DNA from: Anomaloglossus baeobatrachus
Taxonomy: Eukaryota > Chordata > Amphibia > Anura > Aromobatidae
DNA length: 64,000 nt
Assembly: GCF_048569485.1 (NCBI RefSeq)
Contig: NC_134354.1
Coordinates: 684,727,637-684,791,636 of the forward strand
Direction: 5' to 3'
The translations under genes were made by a program, and so were the position numbers. This document shows, one piece after another, positions 1-14,035 of this stretch. The notes beneath the pieces are model-generated. The model saw only the letters and a list, made by a program, of their open reading frames with translations. It was not told the DNA's origin and searched no databases. Position 1 is the first letter of the stretch. Each line of letters opens with the position of its first letter.

Positions 1-209
1 CAAATTGAAGTACAAAATACTAAAAAGGTGTTTTGTCATTGTATTTCTGTACACACTATGTTGATTAGTTTTAGGACTGCAGTTAAGCCATTGTTTTTGT
101 TTCTGCTCCATAGTCTTCAGTGGAAGTCACATCATTCATTGAAATTATAGTCAACCTAAGTCTATCCTAATATACTCAATCTCTACCTAGAATCTGTGTG
201 CATCACTAA

Positions 210-802
210 GGGGTACTTTGCACACTACGATATCGCAGGTGCGATGTCAGTGGGGTCAAATCGAAAGTGAAGCACATCCGGCGTCGCTGTTGATATCGTA
301 GTGTGTAAATCCTTTATAATACGATTAACGAGCACAAAAGCGTCATAATCGTATCATCGGTGTAGTGTCTGACATTTCCATAATGCTGCTGGAGCGACGG
401 TACGAAGTTGTTCCTCGTTCCCCTGCGGCAGCACACATCGCTGTATGTGAGTCCGCAGGAGCGAGGAACATCAGCTTACCTGCATCACCGAGGCTCACGC
501 CGGCTATGCGGAAGGACGGAGGTGGGCGGGATGTTTACGTCCCGCTCATCTCCACCCCTCCGCTTCTATTGGCTGCCTGCCGTGTGACGTCACTGTGACG
601 CCACACGACCCGCCCCCTTAGGAAGGAGGCGAGTCACCGGCCAGAGCAACGTGGCAGGGCAGGTGAGTGCATGTGAAGCTGCCGTAGCGATAATGTTCGC
701 TACGGCAGCAATCACAAGATATCGCTGCTGCGACGGGGCGGAGACTATCGCGCTCGGCATCGCTACAATCGGTTAGCGATGTCGCAGCGTGCAAAGTACC
801 CC
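210..802. mobile_element. Harbinger-like MITE, copy 1
   Basis: A 593-bp non-autonomous element with terminal inverted repeats beginning GGGGTACTTTGCAC and ending GTGCAAAGTACCCC. It is flanked by the 3-bp target duplication TAA (207-209 and 803-805). TTA/TAA targets with such termini are typical of the PIF/Harbinger superfamily. It has no coding capacity. Two more copies lie at 2520-3099 (opposite orientation) and 58937-59513 (same orientation). Confidence 0.85.
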
Positions 803-805
803 TAA

Positions 806-1131
806 GAAAGCATTAGTATGCCAGGCCATTAATCTGTGTAACTGTCTTTGTACAGATGGGCACAGAGGTGGATGCCCATGGAAGAACCATTAGGAACCGC
901 AATTGCAAAATACAACTTGTATGATAAAAAGAATCTAATGTCATAAAAGATTTTGATAATTGAATGTTGTGTTCAACCTTATAAAAAAAAACAACAAAAA
1001 CACTTCTGACATATTTTATTAACACACCTCAGGAATAGATTTTGAGGAAGACAAGAAAGCCATATGCACAAAAAGAAAGGCAGGCACTGCCAGTAAATCA
1101 TATGTAAAAATAAATATATTGATACTGTATG
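806..1131. other. No gene recognised
   Basis: AT-rich spacer between the first MITE and the Tc1 relic. I see no gene, repeat boundary or conserved motif in it. Confidence 0.6.
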
Positions 1132-1133
1132 TA

Positions 1134-3313
<2,180 letters not shown>

Positions 3314-3315
3314 TA

Positions 3316-3935
3316 TATACTGTTTGGCTTCACAAATCAAGACATCAGTACCCTAAACAATGTATGTATAATAGTAATTTTTAAGCCAAGTTGCTGATAT
3401 TATTCACACATCAGAGCACATTTTTATACTTTAGGCCACTTCCCAGTGATTCTAAGGCCTCGATGACTATATGAGTGATTCCACACATTGTTTGATAGAC
3501 AGAGTACCGTAATGATCTGAATTTGTTATATTTGATCACCTGTATGGTTCCAGTTTTGCAGCTCTGATATAAATCCTAACAAGTGGAAGCAATGCACAAT
3601 GTTAAAGTCATGAAAAGTAATAACTAAAGGCTAAGTGATAAACAAGAAGTCACCAAGTTAGCATAGTATAAGGAATGTAAAAAAATAGATTTTATGCACC
3701 ATGTGGGAATTCAATTATGGATTTGGTGTGCTTCCTTGCTGACAGACAAATAATCTATTTGACATTAGATTTGGTGATTTGAGAAATACTCATAAAGATT
3801 GAGAAAATGCTTAGTATTTTCCTGTACAATTGTAAATTAAAGAAAGTTTGGATTGTATAATGATATAAATGATTCTGCTTAAAATCTTCTGACTGTTGTT
3901 TCTCTTTTGTATGTGTAATATATTCTTAAAAATGT
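3316..3935. other. No gene recognised
   Basis: AT-rich non-coding sequence with no recognisable element boundaries. Confidence 0.55.
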
Positions 3936-3939
3936 CTCT

Positions 3940-4020
3940 TACATGGCACGTGGAAGAAGGTGCTTTGGTAGGATGAGACCAAAGTAGAATTTTTTGGGGC
4001 TAAATGCAAAACCCTATGTG
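3940..4020 (+). pseudogene. Tc1 transposase fragment
   Basis: Plus-strand translation gives WKKVLW, a stop, then DETKVEFFG. This matches the first catalytic aspartate block of Tc1 transposases (compare [16 protein letters not shown] in the element at 5816-7414). No terminal repeats were found, so this is a short orphan fragment. Confidence 0.45.
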
Positions 4021-5815
4021 TGAGAGTAGTTTGCAAAACCCTTCTGGCTGAAGTTAAAGTCACTAGAAGACCAGTTTTCAGAGTGAGCACTCTAATAGTG
4101 ACAGATGAAAGAGGTACAAATGAGTTATGGGAAAAGCAACAGATTTAGATCCCAAGGTGTTACTTTGGGTGCACCAATGAGTCTAGATCTAAAGGAAGCT
4201 CTGATAAACCTAAGCACTGAGGAGTGATAGTCAATTTTCTGGTCAAATAGACTCAGGAGGAGGGTCAGATTTAGGAAGTGAAAGACGAAGTGGTGGAGAA
4301 TGAAACCATTGACCCAACCTGGCAACGTGGCACACATAGTAGTGAGTACAGCAGCGTAGAGGGGGAGGCATCTGTATGACAGGCCGAAGGAGGTAGTGGC
4401 TTGACCAGAAGAAGAAGAAGGCGATTAACTTTTCCCCAGAGCACGCCTACGTGGCCAGATCATAGGCCAAGGGTTCGGTGTTCCCCAGTCTGGCTATTTT
4501 TTACAGAAAGTCCTGCATATAAAAGGACAATTATTTGCAGCATCTGCCATACCAAGCTGAGCAGAGCATTAACAAGCTGAGCACCGCCAGTATGTTCAAG
4601 CACATGTCAGCCAAGCACCCCACTAGATGGTTGGAACACCTTCGTAGAAAACCAGGGTCTGAGGGTGAAACCACTGCCACTTCCCCTGGGCTATGTGCTT
4701 CCCAATCCACTGTTCAGGGAACAGGTGCAGATGTCACCTCCCCTGAACCTTTTGTTGCATATACACAACTAACATCAGCGACCACATCTCATCCCTTCTC
4801 CCAGTGTAGCGTTCAGTTGTCCCTACCCCAGACTTTTGAACGGAAGCGGTAATACTCACCCACTTGCCCAAACACTAAACGGCCACATTGCCAGACTGCT
4901 TGTCCTGGACATGTTGCCACTCCGGCTTGTGGAGACTGAGTCTTTCCGCAACCTCTTGGCAGCAGCTGTCCCTCAGTCCCCAGCCGCCACTATTTTTCCC
5001 AGTGTGTCCTCTCCACCTTACAAACGCACGTGTCCAACCACATCACCCATGCTCTGATCAATGCAATTACTAGGAGGTCCACTTAACCACAGACACGTGA
5101 ACAAGCGCTTGTGGAAAGGGATGCTACATTTCCTTGACAACACACTGTGTGAACCTGGTGGAGGTCGGGATGGAGATGTACCCTGGTACACATGCTTCTG
5201 ATACATAGAATAGATGGCCCAAGTTCTATCAGGGTTTCCCTTTCTTTGTACACCAGCTTCCGCACCTCCTCCTCCTGCTCCTCATCCTTGGCAGAATTAC
5301 CCTCCTAATCAGTCCCCAGGTGGGAGCGTGCAACACTGCCTCAGCAAAGCGGCAACAGGCACTATTGATACTCATCTCTTTAGGTAATAAACCGCACACC
5401 ACAGCAGAGCTGTTGAAAGGTCTTAAACCAGACTGATTGGTAGCTCTTGCCGCTGAACCTAGAACAGGCTTGGTAGTGTGCGATAATGGGTGTAACCGTT
5501 TCGCTGCTTTGATACTTGGCAACCTGGTCCACATGGTTAACTTAGTTGTACAGCAGTTTCTGAATTCATACCCAGACTTGCCGTAGCTAGTTGTCAAGGT
5601 ACACTGTGTCTGCGCCCATTTCAGAAAGTCACCTACCACCGCCACCAGTCTGACAGTGCTGCGGCAGTGCTTTCCATTGCCACCTCACTGAATGCTTTGC
5701 AACCTGCCCACAAGCTGGAACTTAACATTACACAAGGGTTAGTGAGCAGCAAAGAGCAGTAGTTGATTACCAGCTCCAACATTCCCATTGGACTTCCAAT
5801 CACCCTTCCTACATA

Positions 5816-7414
5816 CAGTGCCTACAAGTAGTATTCAACCCCCTGCAGATTTAGCAGGTTTACACATTCGGAATTAACTTGGCATTGTGACATTTGGATT
5901 GTAGATCAGCCTGGAAGTGTGAAATGCACTGCAGCAAAAAAGAATGTTATTTCTTTTTTTATTTTTTTTTTTTTTAAATTGTGAAAAGTTTATTCAGAGG
6001 GTCATTTATTATTCAACCCCTCAAACCACAAGAATTCTGTTTGGTTCCCCTAAAGTATTAAGAAGTATTTCAGGCACAAAGAACAATGAGCTTCACATGT
6101 TTGGATTAATTATCTCTTTTTCCAGCCTTTTCTGACTAATTAAGACCCTCCCCAAACTTGTGAACAGCACTCATACTTGGTCAACATTGGAAAGACAAAG
6201 GAGCATTCCAAGGCCATCAGAGACAAGATCGTGGAGGGTCACAAGGCTGGCAAGGGGTACAAAACCCTTTCCAAGGAGTTGGGCCTACCTGTCTCCACTG
6301 TTGGGAGCATCATCCGGAAGTAGAAGGCTTATGGAACTACTGTTAGCCTTCCACGGCCTGGACAGCCTTTGAAAGTTTCCACCCGTGTTGAGGCCAGGCT
6401 TGTCCGAAGAGTCAAGGCTAACCCAAGGGCAACAAGGAAGGAGCTCCGGGAAGATCTCATAGCAGTGGGGACATTGGTTTCAGTCAATACCATAAGTAAC
6501 GTACTCCACCGCAATGGTCTCCGTTCCAGACGAGCCCGTAAGGTACCTTTACTTTCAAAGCGTCATGTCAAGGCTCGTCTACAGTTTGCTCATGATCACT
6601 TGGAGGACTCTGAGACAGACTGGTTCAAGGTTCTCTGGTCTGATGAGACCAAGATCGAGATCTTTGGTGCCAACCACACACGTGACGTTTGGAGACTGGA
6701 TGGCACTGCATACGACCCCAAGAAAACCATCCCTACAGTCAAGCATGGTGGTGGCAGCATCATGCTGTGGGGCTGTTTCTCAGCCAAGGGGCCTGGCCAT
6801 CTGGTCCGCATCCATGGGAAGATGGATAGCACGGCCTACTTGGATATTTTGGCCAAGAACCTCCGCTCCTCCATCAAGGATCTTAAGATGGGTCGTCATT
6901 TCATCTTCCAACAAGACAACGACCCAAAGCACACAGCCAAGAAAACCAAGGCCTGGTTCAAGAGGGAAAAAAATCAAGGTGTTGCAGTGGCCTAGTCAGT
7001 CTCCTGACCTTAACCCAATTGAAAACTTGTGGAAGGAGCTCAAGATTAAAGTCCACATGAGACACCCAAAGAACCTAGATAACTTGGAGAAGATCTGCAT
7101 GGAGGAGTGGGCCAAGATAACTCCAGAGACCTGTGCCGGCCTGATCAGGTCTTATAAAAGACGATTATTAGCTGTAATTGCAAACAAGGGTTATTCCACA
7201 AAATATTAAACCTAGGGGTTGAATAATAATTGACCCACACTTTTATGTTGAAAATTTATGAAAATTTAACTGAGCAACATAACTTGTTGGTTTGTAAGAT
7301 TTATGCATCTGTTAATAAATCCTGCTCTTGTTTGAAGTTTGCAGGCTCTAACTTATTTGCATCTTATCAAACCTGCTAAATCTGCAGGGGGTTGAATACT
7401 ACTTGTAGGCACTG
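5816..7414 (+). mobile_element. Tc1 (DD34E) element, nearly intact
   Basis: A 1,599-bp element with terminal repeats CAGTGCCTACAAGTAG... and its complement, bounded by TA at 5814-5815 and 7415-7416. It carries one plus-strand transposase (see next entry). The repeats agree for about 45 bp at the outer ends. It inserted into the BED-finger hAT relic. Confidence 0.92.
6186..7209 (+). pseudogene. Tc1 transposase, three breaks
   Basis: This encodes a cut-and-paste DDE transposase of about 340 codons. The N-terminal paired-type helix-turn-helix region (GKTKEHSKAIRDKIVEGHKA) is followed by RKELREDL, then the catalytic blocks [11 protein letters not shown] (first D), [12 protein letters not shown] (second D) and [15 protein letters not shown] (E). 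The second D and the E are 34 residues apart. The likely start codon reads ATT at 6186. An in-frame TAG lies at 6321. One extra A in the run near 6966-6972 shifts the frame, so the C-terminus is read in another frame to a stop at 7207-7209. Everything else is open, which suggests a fairly young insertion. Confidence 0.9.
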
Positions 7415-7612
7415 TAACAAGTGCGGAATGGGCATGGATGTCTGATATCTTGAATGTTCTTCAAAACTTTGATGACTACACCATAATGCTGAGCGGCGAT
7501 GATGGCATAATCAACCTAACCATCCTGCTGCTGTGTCTACTGAAACACTTGCTGCTCACACTGAAAGAGGAAGCTATGCAAGGTGACCAGGTGGCTATAT
7601 AGCAAGAACTTA

Positions 7613-9019
7613 TATTGTGTGCAGAATTATTAGCCAAGTTGTATTTTAGAAGATTTTTTTATTATTGATCAACAACTATGTTCTCAATCAACCCAAAAGA
7701 CTCATAAATATCAAAGCTTAATATTTTTGGAAGTTGGAGTGGGGTTTCTTTAGATTTGGCTATCTTAGGAGGATATCTGTTTGTGCAGGTAACTATTACT
7801 GTGCAGAATTATTAGGAAACTTAATAAAAACCAAATATATTAGATTCTGTCAGTTGCTTGATCTGTTTACAATCAACATTGCGTGCAGCAGCCACCACAG
7901 CCTCCCAGACACTGTTCCGAGAGGTGTACTGTTTTCCCTCCCTGTAGATCTCACATTTTATGAGGGACCACAGGTTCTCTATGGGGTTCAGATCAGGTGA
8001 ACAAGGGGGCCATGCCATTATTTTTTCATCTTTTAGACCTTTACTGGCCAGCCACGCTGTGGAGTAGTTGGATGCATGTGATGGAGCATTGTCCTGCATG
8101 AAAATCATGTGTTTCTTGAACGATACCGACTTCTTCCTGTACCACTGCTTGAAGAAGTTGTCTTCCAGAAACTGGCAGTAGGTCTGGGAGTTGAGCTTCA
8201 CTCCATCCTCAAGCCAAAAAGTTCCTACAAGTTCATATTTGATGATACCAGCCCATACCAATACCCTACCTCCACCTTGCTGGAGTCTGAGTCGGAGTGG
8301 AGCTTTCTGCACTTTACTGATCCAGTCTCTGGCCCATCCATCTGCCCCATCAAGAGTCACTCTTATTTCATCAGTCCATAAAACCTTTGAAAAATCAGTC
8401 TTAAGATATTTCTTGGCCCAGTCTTGACGTTTTAGCTTATGTTTCTTGTTCAAAGGTGGTCGTTTTTCAGCCTTCCTTACCTTGGCCATGTCCCTGAGTA
8501 TGGCACACCTTGTGCTTTTTGATACTCCAGTAATGATGGAGCTCTAAAATATGGTCAAACTGGTGGCAAATGGCATCTTGGCAGCTTCATGCTTGATTTT
8601 CCTCAATAAATGGGCAGTTATTTTGCGCATTTTTTGCCCAACGCGCTTCTTGCGACCCTGTTGGCTATTTACCATGAAACGCTTAATTGTTTGGTGATTA
8701 CACTTCAAAACTTTGGTAATTTCAAGACTGCAGTATCTCTCTGCAAGACATCTCACAATTTTGTACTTTTCAGAGCACATAAAATCTCTCTTCTGACTCA
8801 TTTTGCCAAAGGAAAGGAAGTTGCCCAATAATTAAGCACACCTTATATAGGGTGTTGATGTCATTACACCACACCCCTCCTCATTACAGAGATACACATC
8901 ACCTGATTTACTTAATTGGTAGTTGGCGCTCAAGCCTATACAGCTTAGAGTAGGACAACATGTATAAAAAGTATCATGTGATCAAAATACTCATTTGCCT
9001 AATAATTCTGCACACAGTG
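7613..9019 (-). mobile_element. Tc1-like DD37E element
   Basis: A 1,407-bp element with short terminal repeats (CACTGTGTGCAGAATTATTA at the right end; the left end differs at two of the first three bases). TA is on both sides (7611-7612, 9020-9021). A single minus-strand transposase fills it. It is inserted in the same hAT relic as the element at 5816-7414, about 200 bp away. Confidence 0.9.
7821..8801 (-). pseudogene. DD37E Tc1-like transposase with one stop codon
   Basis: From MSQKRDF at 8801 the frame stays open to the stop at 7821 except for one TAG (8544-8546, about codon 86), so 326 codons are interrupted once. A shorter start nine codons upstream (8828) is also possible. The N-terminal half holds helix-turn-helix features (LEITKVLKCNHQTIKRFM). 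The catalytic blocks are VLWTDEIRVTLDG, FMQDNAPSHAS and [11 protein letters not shown] count 37 residues between the second D and the E, the spacing reported for the vertebrate TRT group of Tc1-like elements. Apart from the stop there is no visible lesion. Confidence 0.9.
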
Positions 9020-9796
9020 TATACTGGGTAATATTACCGAGCTCAGTCTCATCCCATCTTCTCAGCCCAGATTGAGTGATAATCAAGAGAAGGATGCTGA
9101 GGAGGAGGAACAGGGGTTGATTGTCTGCACTACAGAGGGGACTACCAACAACTTCTTGTCTGTTCAGCATGAACAGCAGGATCAGGAGGAGTGGCAGGAG
9201 GAGGAGATGATGGATAGTTTTTGTCCTGATGGGGACACTGAAAGCTTGCCTCTTGGTAGTCTGACACACGTGGCTGAGTTTGTCTTCTTGCCTTTCCTAA
9301 GACCCTTGCATGATACGTATTTTGACCACCACCAAATATTGGTTGTGCACATTTCTCAACACACTTAAGTTCAGTACCAGTTCCCGTCACCTGCATAATA
9401 CTTTCCGCAGATATCTGGGCGATATCCTCCAATTTATTTCTCTTTATAATACCCTCCAAGACACATGTTCTTTGTTTTGAGAAGCTGTCGCTCTGTCTGG
9501 TTATGGATGTGGCAGAAGTTCCCAGGGTTGTGCTCAGTGCACACTGACACTTCAGACCCCCATCCTGGAGGAAGCTGCGTCCTCTTCAAATGCACCGCAT
9601 GGTGTTAAAAATTAATTTTACACACCCTAAATTAATCTGTCGATTCTGAGCTCCATTTTATTTAAAGTGATCTGGGCGCTGGGAGGGATAATAAGAAAAT
9701 CAAGCCTTTACAAAACACATCCAGTATTACTCCCAAATGTATCAATGAGGGCCCTCCCAAATTTCTGGTAGAGGGCCACCTGTGGGCCTTTTAAAA

Positions 9797-9926
9797 TGTA
9801 GACCCACGCAAACACAGGGAGATCATACAAACCCCTTGCACAAGTTGTCCTTGGTGGGATTTGAACCCAGAGCCCCAGCGTAGTGTGTCCAGAGACTGCA
9901 GTGCTAACCACTGATCTGCCGTCCCA
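9797..9926 (-). mobile_element. tRNA-derived SINE
   Basis: Read on the minus strand it has an A-box-like start (ATCAGTGGTTAGCACTGCAG) and a B-box-like GGGTTCAAATCCC, followed by the tRNA-unrelated body that ends near TGTTTGCGTGGGT. It lies between two partly similar copies (9731-9783, 9925-9978) of a roughly 55-bp unit containing TTTCTGGTAGAGGGCCACC. Confidence 0.65.
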
Positions 9927-10045
9927 AATGTATGAGTGAGAGTCCTCCAAAATTTCTGGTAGAGGGCCACCAGAGGGCATTCCAAATGTCTGAGTAGGGC
10001 CGCCTGAGAGCTCTCCAAAATTTATGTGACAGCCAATGTTGAGTA

Positions 10046-10687
10046 TAGAAAAAAGATTCCGGTCTTTGTGAGCGCTAGTAATAGATCTTTGGTCTTTGAT
10101 CTTTTAAGAAATTTGGCTTTATTATTAATAACATAAAGCTCTTGTATTAACACAACGCGTTTCAGCAAGATACACTTGCCATCCTCAGGTGTAACAAGAG
10201 CACTTCACATATTAAATTCTCAGGTGTAACAAGAGCATTTAATACAAGAGCTTTATGTTATTAATAATAAAGCCAAATTTCTTAAAAGATCAAAGACCAA
10301 AGATCTATAACTAGCGCTCACAAAGACCAGAATCTTTTTTCTATATGCCTACTCCCATAAGGGAATCCGAGTAGAGCTGCTGTGAGTAATAGAATCCATC
10401 AGATCATTTGAACTAACAGCGGGAGGACGCAGGTCCGCACAGAGCTCCAGGATTCAACAAGTCGGTGAATCTGAAGCCAGCAGCGGCAACAAACCTGGAT
10501 CCACCCAGCAGAACAACGGATAACGCCAGCTGAGACAGTCCCTCATCTCCCAGAGGAATTATACATCTAACACCGGGGTTGTGCGAGGGCGCACAACCTA
10601 ACCAGGTGAGCAATTCTATAATATAAATATACAGAAATCACTCCACGGGTGCTTCTCATATGCGCTATATTTTTATCTCTACAGTGA
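10046..10687. mobile_element. Foldback insertion, possibly Penelope-related
   Basis: An insertion flanked by 14-bp direct repeats GCCAATGTTGAGTA (10032-10045, 10688-10701). Its first 300 bp are a foldback with arms of about 105 bp (10044-10152 and 10239-10345) around an unpaired centre. In the centre the minus strand reads CTGAGGA, a 5-bp stem GCAAG/CTTGC, then GAAACGCG (about 10156-10188). This arrangement resembles a degenerate hammerhead ribozyme of the type known from Penelope-like retroelements. No reverse transcriptase is present. Confidence 0.5.
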
Positions 10688-10701
10688 GCCAATGTTGAGT
10701 A

Positions 10702-11459
10702 GGGACACTATTGTGTCAATTTTGGGTGCCAACCTCTGCGGTCTGAGAGGGACAAATCAGGGTCAAATTTAGAGAAATCTAAGCCTGTTTCGGGTCCTTT
10801 GATTAGATCTCCCCTGATTTGACCCTCTTGTGTGTGTAAGGATGCAGTGGTAAAAGAAAATTAACATCCCTGGCCACAAGCACTTGTCCATATATTGATT
10901 ATTCTATGGACATTTTTGATTAACTGCGCTGGTCAGGGCACAGTTGATGTTGGAAAACACGTGCTGTTGCAGGGCAAAAAATAGTGGTGGCTGAGGAGCG
11001 AGTACCAAAGACCAGAAGCTGCCATGAGGTTGCAGCAAGCCTGTGTCCATAAGTCTAAACGGCAACATTTCCATGGCAAGCAGTCTGCAAATATGCCATT
11101 TTGGGCCTGTGGGTGTTTGTTTGGCTGGCTGTATATTTTAATTTCCATGTCAAGGCCTGGGGTAGGGATACTTGAACCCTGGGCTGGGGGGAAAGAAAAA
11201 AAAACCATCTGACAGCGTTGCTGATTGGGCTTGCGAATATACAACGACAGGTGCAGAGCAGGAGGTATCTGCATCCTGGACAGGGGATTGGCAAGCACAA
11301 AGCACCCTGTGTACTTTCTTCCTCACGTCTACCTGGCCGACATGCAAAGCTTCCTATTTAATTGTGAGCATGGAGCTTTTGAGGAGACACAGAAGCAGGA
11401 TGGTTACACTGATTATGGAGTTTAAAATGACATGTTGCAGGCTACAAAATGTGAGGGGT
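10702..11459. other. Tail of the hAT-relic region, no gene
   Basis: This continues the sequence interrupted at 10045. It contains an inverted pair around AATCAGGGTCAAATTTAG and GATTTGACCCTC, and short frames without recognisable domains. Confidence 0.4.
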
Positions 11460-12450
11460 GTATTCACATTTTGATATAATGTAAATCCTTAGTCTTCCTG
11501 AATGGTTGAAAATGCCTTTTAAACTTTGAGAGCTTTGTAGATGGAAATCCCTTCCTTAGATCAGATGCTTTAGCATGAATCTCAACCAAAACCGGACCAA
11601 AAAAACTAATCGCCCTGACAAAGAATGCCACAGTCTGGATTTCAACTGAACATCTTCTGACCACTTTTTCAACCACCGAACCCAGCAGGTTGAATTTGAC
11701 AAGCAGTAAGTGTGTGCTGTCTCACTCTCTGCCCAAAAATCTGCCGCATTTAGGATAGTCTGGAGATCTGCTTACAAGTGGTCTCAAAGACTTATTTCTT
11801 AATCTGACATTCCTGCTGGCTGAGCCATATGATTAAAGCTTTGCTACTATATTATGTTTGAAGGTTGCCGCTCCTAACTCCCAAGCTCTTTTTAGGAACA
11901 TTTTCGCCTTCCTACCTAATGGGTCCCTAAAGACTCGCACTGTCAAAAAGTAAAGTGGACTTACAAGATATTCTAGAAATGGCCCCATCGATCTTTTGTG
12001 CTTTGTCCCAAACCTGATAAACATTTTCTTTTAACTCCCTTCAAGGTGAGCCCCTTAATATCCGGTCTCTTACATTCCTTTTTACATGGATGAAATTTTT
12101 CTTTTCGGGAATTTTTAAGGACCTCCATTCCACAGAACATATCTAGCATGGCTCTATTTTTCATTTATATCCTCTATTTTCAATGTTGATCCAAATGCTT
12201 TCACCAGCTGATCCATCTTCTCAGTAGGAAAACATAACCAACCTTCATAATCGCTAGAGTAAGAAGACAAAGTAAAGCCCCTCTAATTCTCCATCTTCCA
12301 TTTCCCCATCAGAGCTACAGTTGTAAATTTCTTTATCTGTTAAAAATAAACTTCCCAAAACCACCAAATGAAGAGTAGCATCGTTTATGAGAACAGGTTT
12401 ACATATTATCTTCTATTACCTCATGCATGACTCTTGTAGAGGTGTCATAT
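11460..12450 (-). mobile_element. Fossil DIRS gag-like fragment
   Basis: Minus-strand reading frames resemble the gag-like protein of vertebrate DIRS retrotransposons, for example DPLGRKAKMFLKRAWE and a C-terminal FKRHFQPFRKTKDLH stretch. The fragment is broken in several places. It adjoins the terminal repeat of the DIRS remnant at 12574-17090 on the same strand, so it is either a second copy or part of a rearranged one. Confidence 0.5.
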
Positions 12451-13447
12451 TATGGGAGGGACAACATAGTAGACTTTAGACAATGGCCACATTTTGGTTG
12501 GAAGAGTTTGCTAAACAGACTATTGGCATTCTGAAAAATTGTACTAAATTTCCATTCATAAAATGTAGATTACTTTACTGGTAATGTTTTTTTCCAGAAC
12601 CCACAACAGCGCCACCGGAGAGAGGTCCACCCATCTTAGGACAGAAAACCCACTGAAATAAAAGGGCGGCATCTCTCCACCGCATCAGTTAAGTTTCAGA
12701 GACAGAGAGGAATACCAGAAAAAGCATATCAATATATACCGTCACCAACATCTTCTACTACTCGCAGACTGTGTTTACAACACCAGAGAGTAAACTCTAA
12801 AAGAAAAATAGATTGGAAGTAGTGGCGCTGTCATGGGTTCTGGAAAAAAAAACATTACAAGCAAGCAATTTAGATTTTTCCTTTCACCACGACAGCGTCA
12901 CCAGAGAGATTCTGATAGAAAAAATAGCATCTAGGGAGGGACCACAGCTTGTAGAAACCCTCTATTGAGTGGTAAGTCACCATGGATGACAAATCTAATC
13001 AGCAGTGATAAATGAAGGTGGAAGAGAAGACCATGTTGCCGCCTTGCAAATCAGTTGAAGAGGCATGTCCATCTTCTCATACCAGGGAGTCGCCACTAAC
13101 CTGGTAGAGTGGGCAGTAATACCATGCGGCGCAAACCTGCTTTTGAGCTCTGAATGCTCCCATCCTCCATCTCGCTATTGTACCCTTTGACTAGAAGGCC
13201 CTTACTAGCCGCCCTTCCACCAGAGACCACCTTCTGGACTCGGAAGCCTAAAGACTTCTATTCATAAATCCCCTGGTTGCAGAAAAAGAGGCGAACCCCA
13301 TAAACTATAGACATGTGGAACCGTAGTCCGGAAGGCACGTATGTTGGGAACACCAAACCGGATTGATCATCAGACCAACAGAGGGAGAAGCAATGGTCAT
13401 TATTCCTAAGGAGACAAGCCTAAATCTAGAGGGCTCTCGGCTTCTTA

Positions 13448-13869
13448 AGGCCGCTTTACACGCTACAATTTATCTGACGATCTCTTAAACAATGTGACAC
13501 GCCCAGATCGTTGTTACGATTTGCCGAGATCGCACATAGGTCGTTTATTTGCGGTCACACGTAACGATCTCACAAACGACGCAACAACGTTCAGCGATAA
13601 ATTGTTTGACCAAGGCGGTCGTTTGTATGTTGTTTGTCATTGGCAGTGTGTCAAACGTACCAATATGTCTGCTGCGTTCCAAACGATGAACAATATTTTG
13701 AAACTGAACGACGTGTCAACGATCAACGATTTTCATCCTATTTGCGATCGTTCGGAGTCGCTCGTAGATGTCACATGCAACGACGTCGCTAATGATGCCG
13801 GATGTGTGTCACAGAAACCGTGACCCCGACGATATATCGTCAGATACATCGTAGCGTCTAACGCCGCCT
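13448..13869. mobile_element. MITE with TTA target (TTTACACGCT family)
   Basis: A 422-bp element with termini AGGCCGCTTTACACGCTAC and the matching inverted end, flanked by TTA at 13445-13447 and 13870-13872. It is related by its termini to the elements at 18181-20142 and 51767-51969. Confidence 0.75.
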
Positions 13870-14035
13870 TTAGAATCTGAGGAAAGAGGCCTGGAAAAAT
13901 GCGGATTTCCAAACTCAGACACATACTGTATATATTGAAAGAGCTGACTTGTTATACCCGAGGCATCCTGCACAGGACCTTAGTCCGAATAGAGCTAGTA
14001 CAAACAACCACTTGACACCTGGGCGGACTGCCTAA

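Larger units (their letters stand above)
4085..9600 (+). pseudogene. Decayed BED-finger hAT-type transposase region
   Basis: The host pieces are 4085-5815, 7417-7610 and 9022-9600, separated by two Tc1 insertions. At 4487-4615 a BED zinc finger can be read across one frame change: VWLFFTESPAYK, then IICSICHTKLSR, then SMFKHMSAKHP, with the expected C-x2-C and H-x4-H ligands. Around 5490-5640 a frame reads VRDNGCNRFAALILGN and VQQFLNSYPDL, followed by an HFRKSPTT-like block, as in hAT transposases just before the RNase-H-like core. An acidic stretch rich in E and Q follows at 9072-9368. Several stops and frame changes are present. It could be an old ZBED-like domesticated gene, but decay and position favour a dead transposon. 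Confidence 0.6.

Noticed and set aside
6514-7209. 231-codon frame as an independent protein
   Set aside because: Its first two thirds is an out-of-frame shadow of the Tc1 transposase; only the last 80 codons are the true C-terminus after the frameshift.
9797-9926. tRNA gene on the minus strand
   Set aside because: A- and B-box-like sequences are present, but no cloverleaf with anticodon arm can be drawn. The body continues into a SINE.
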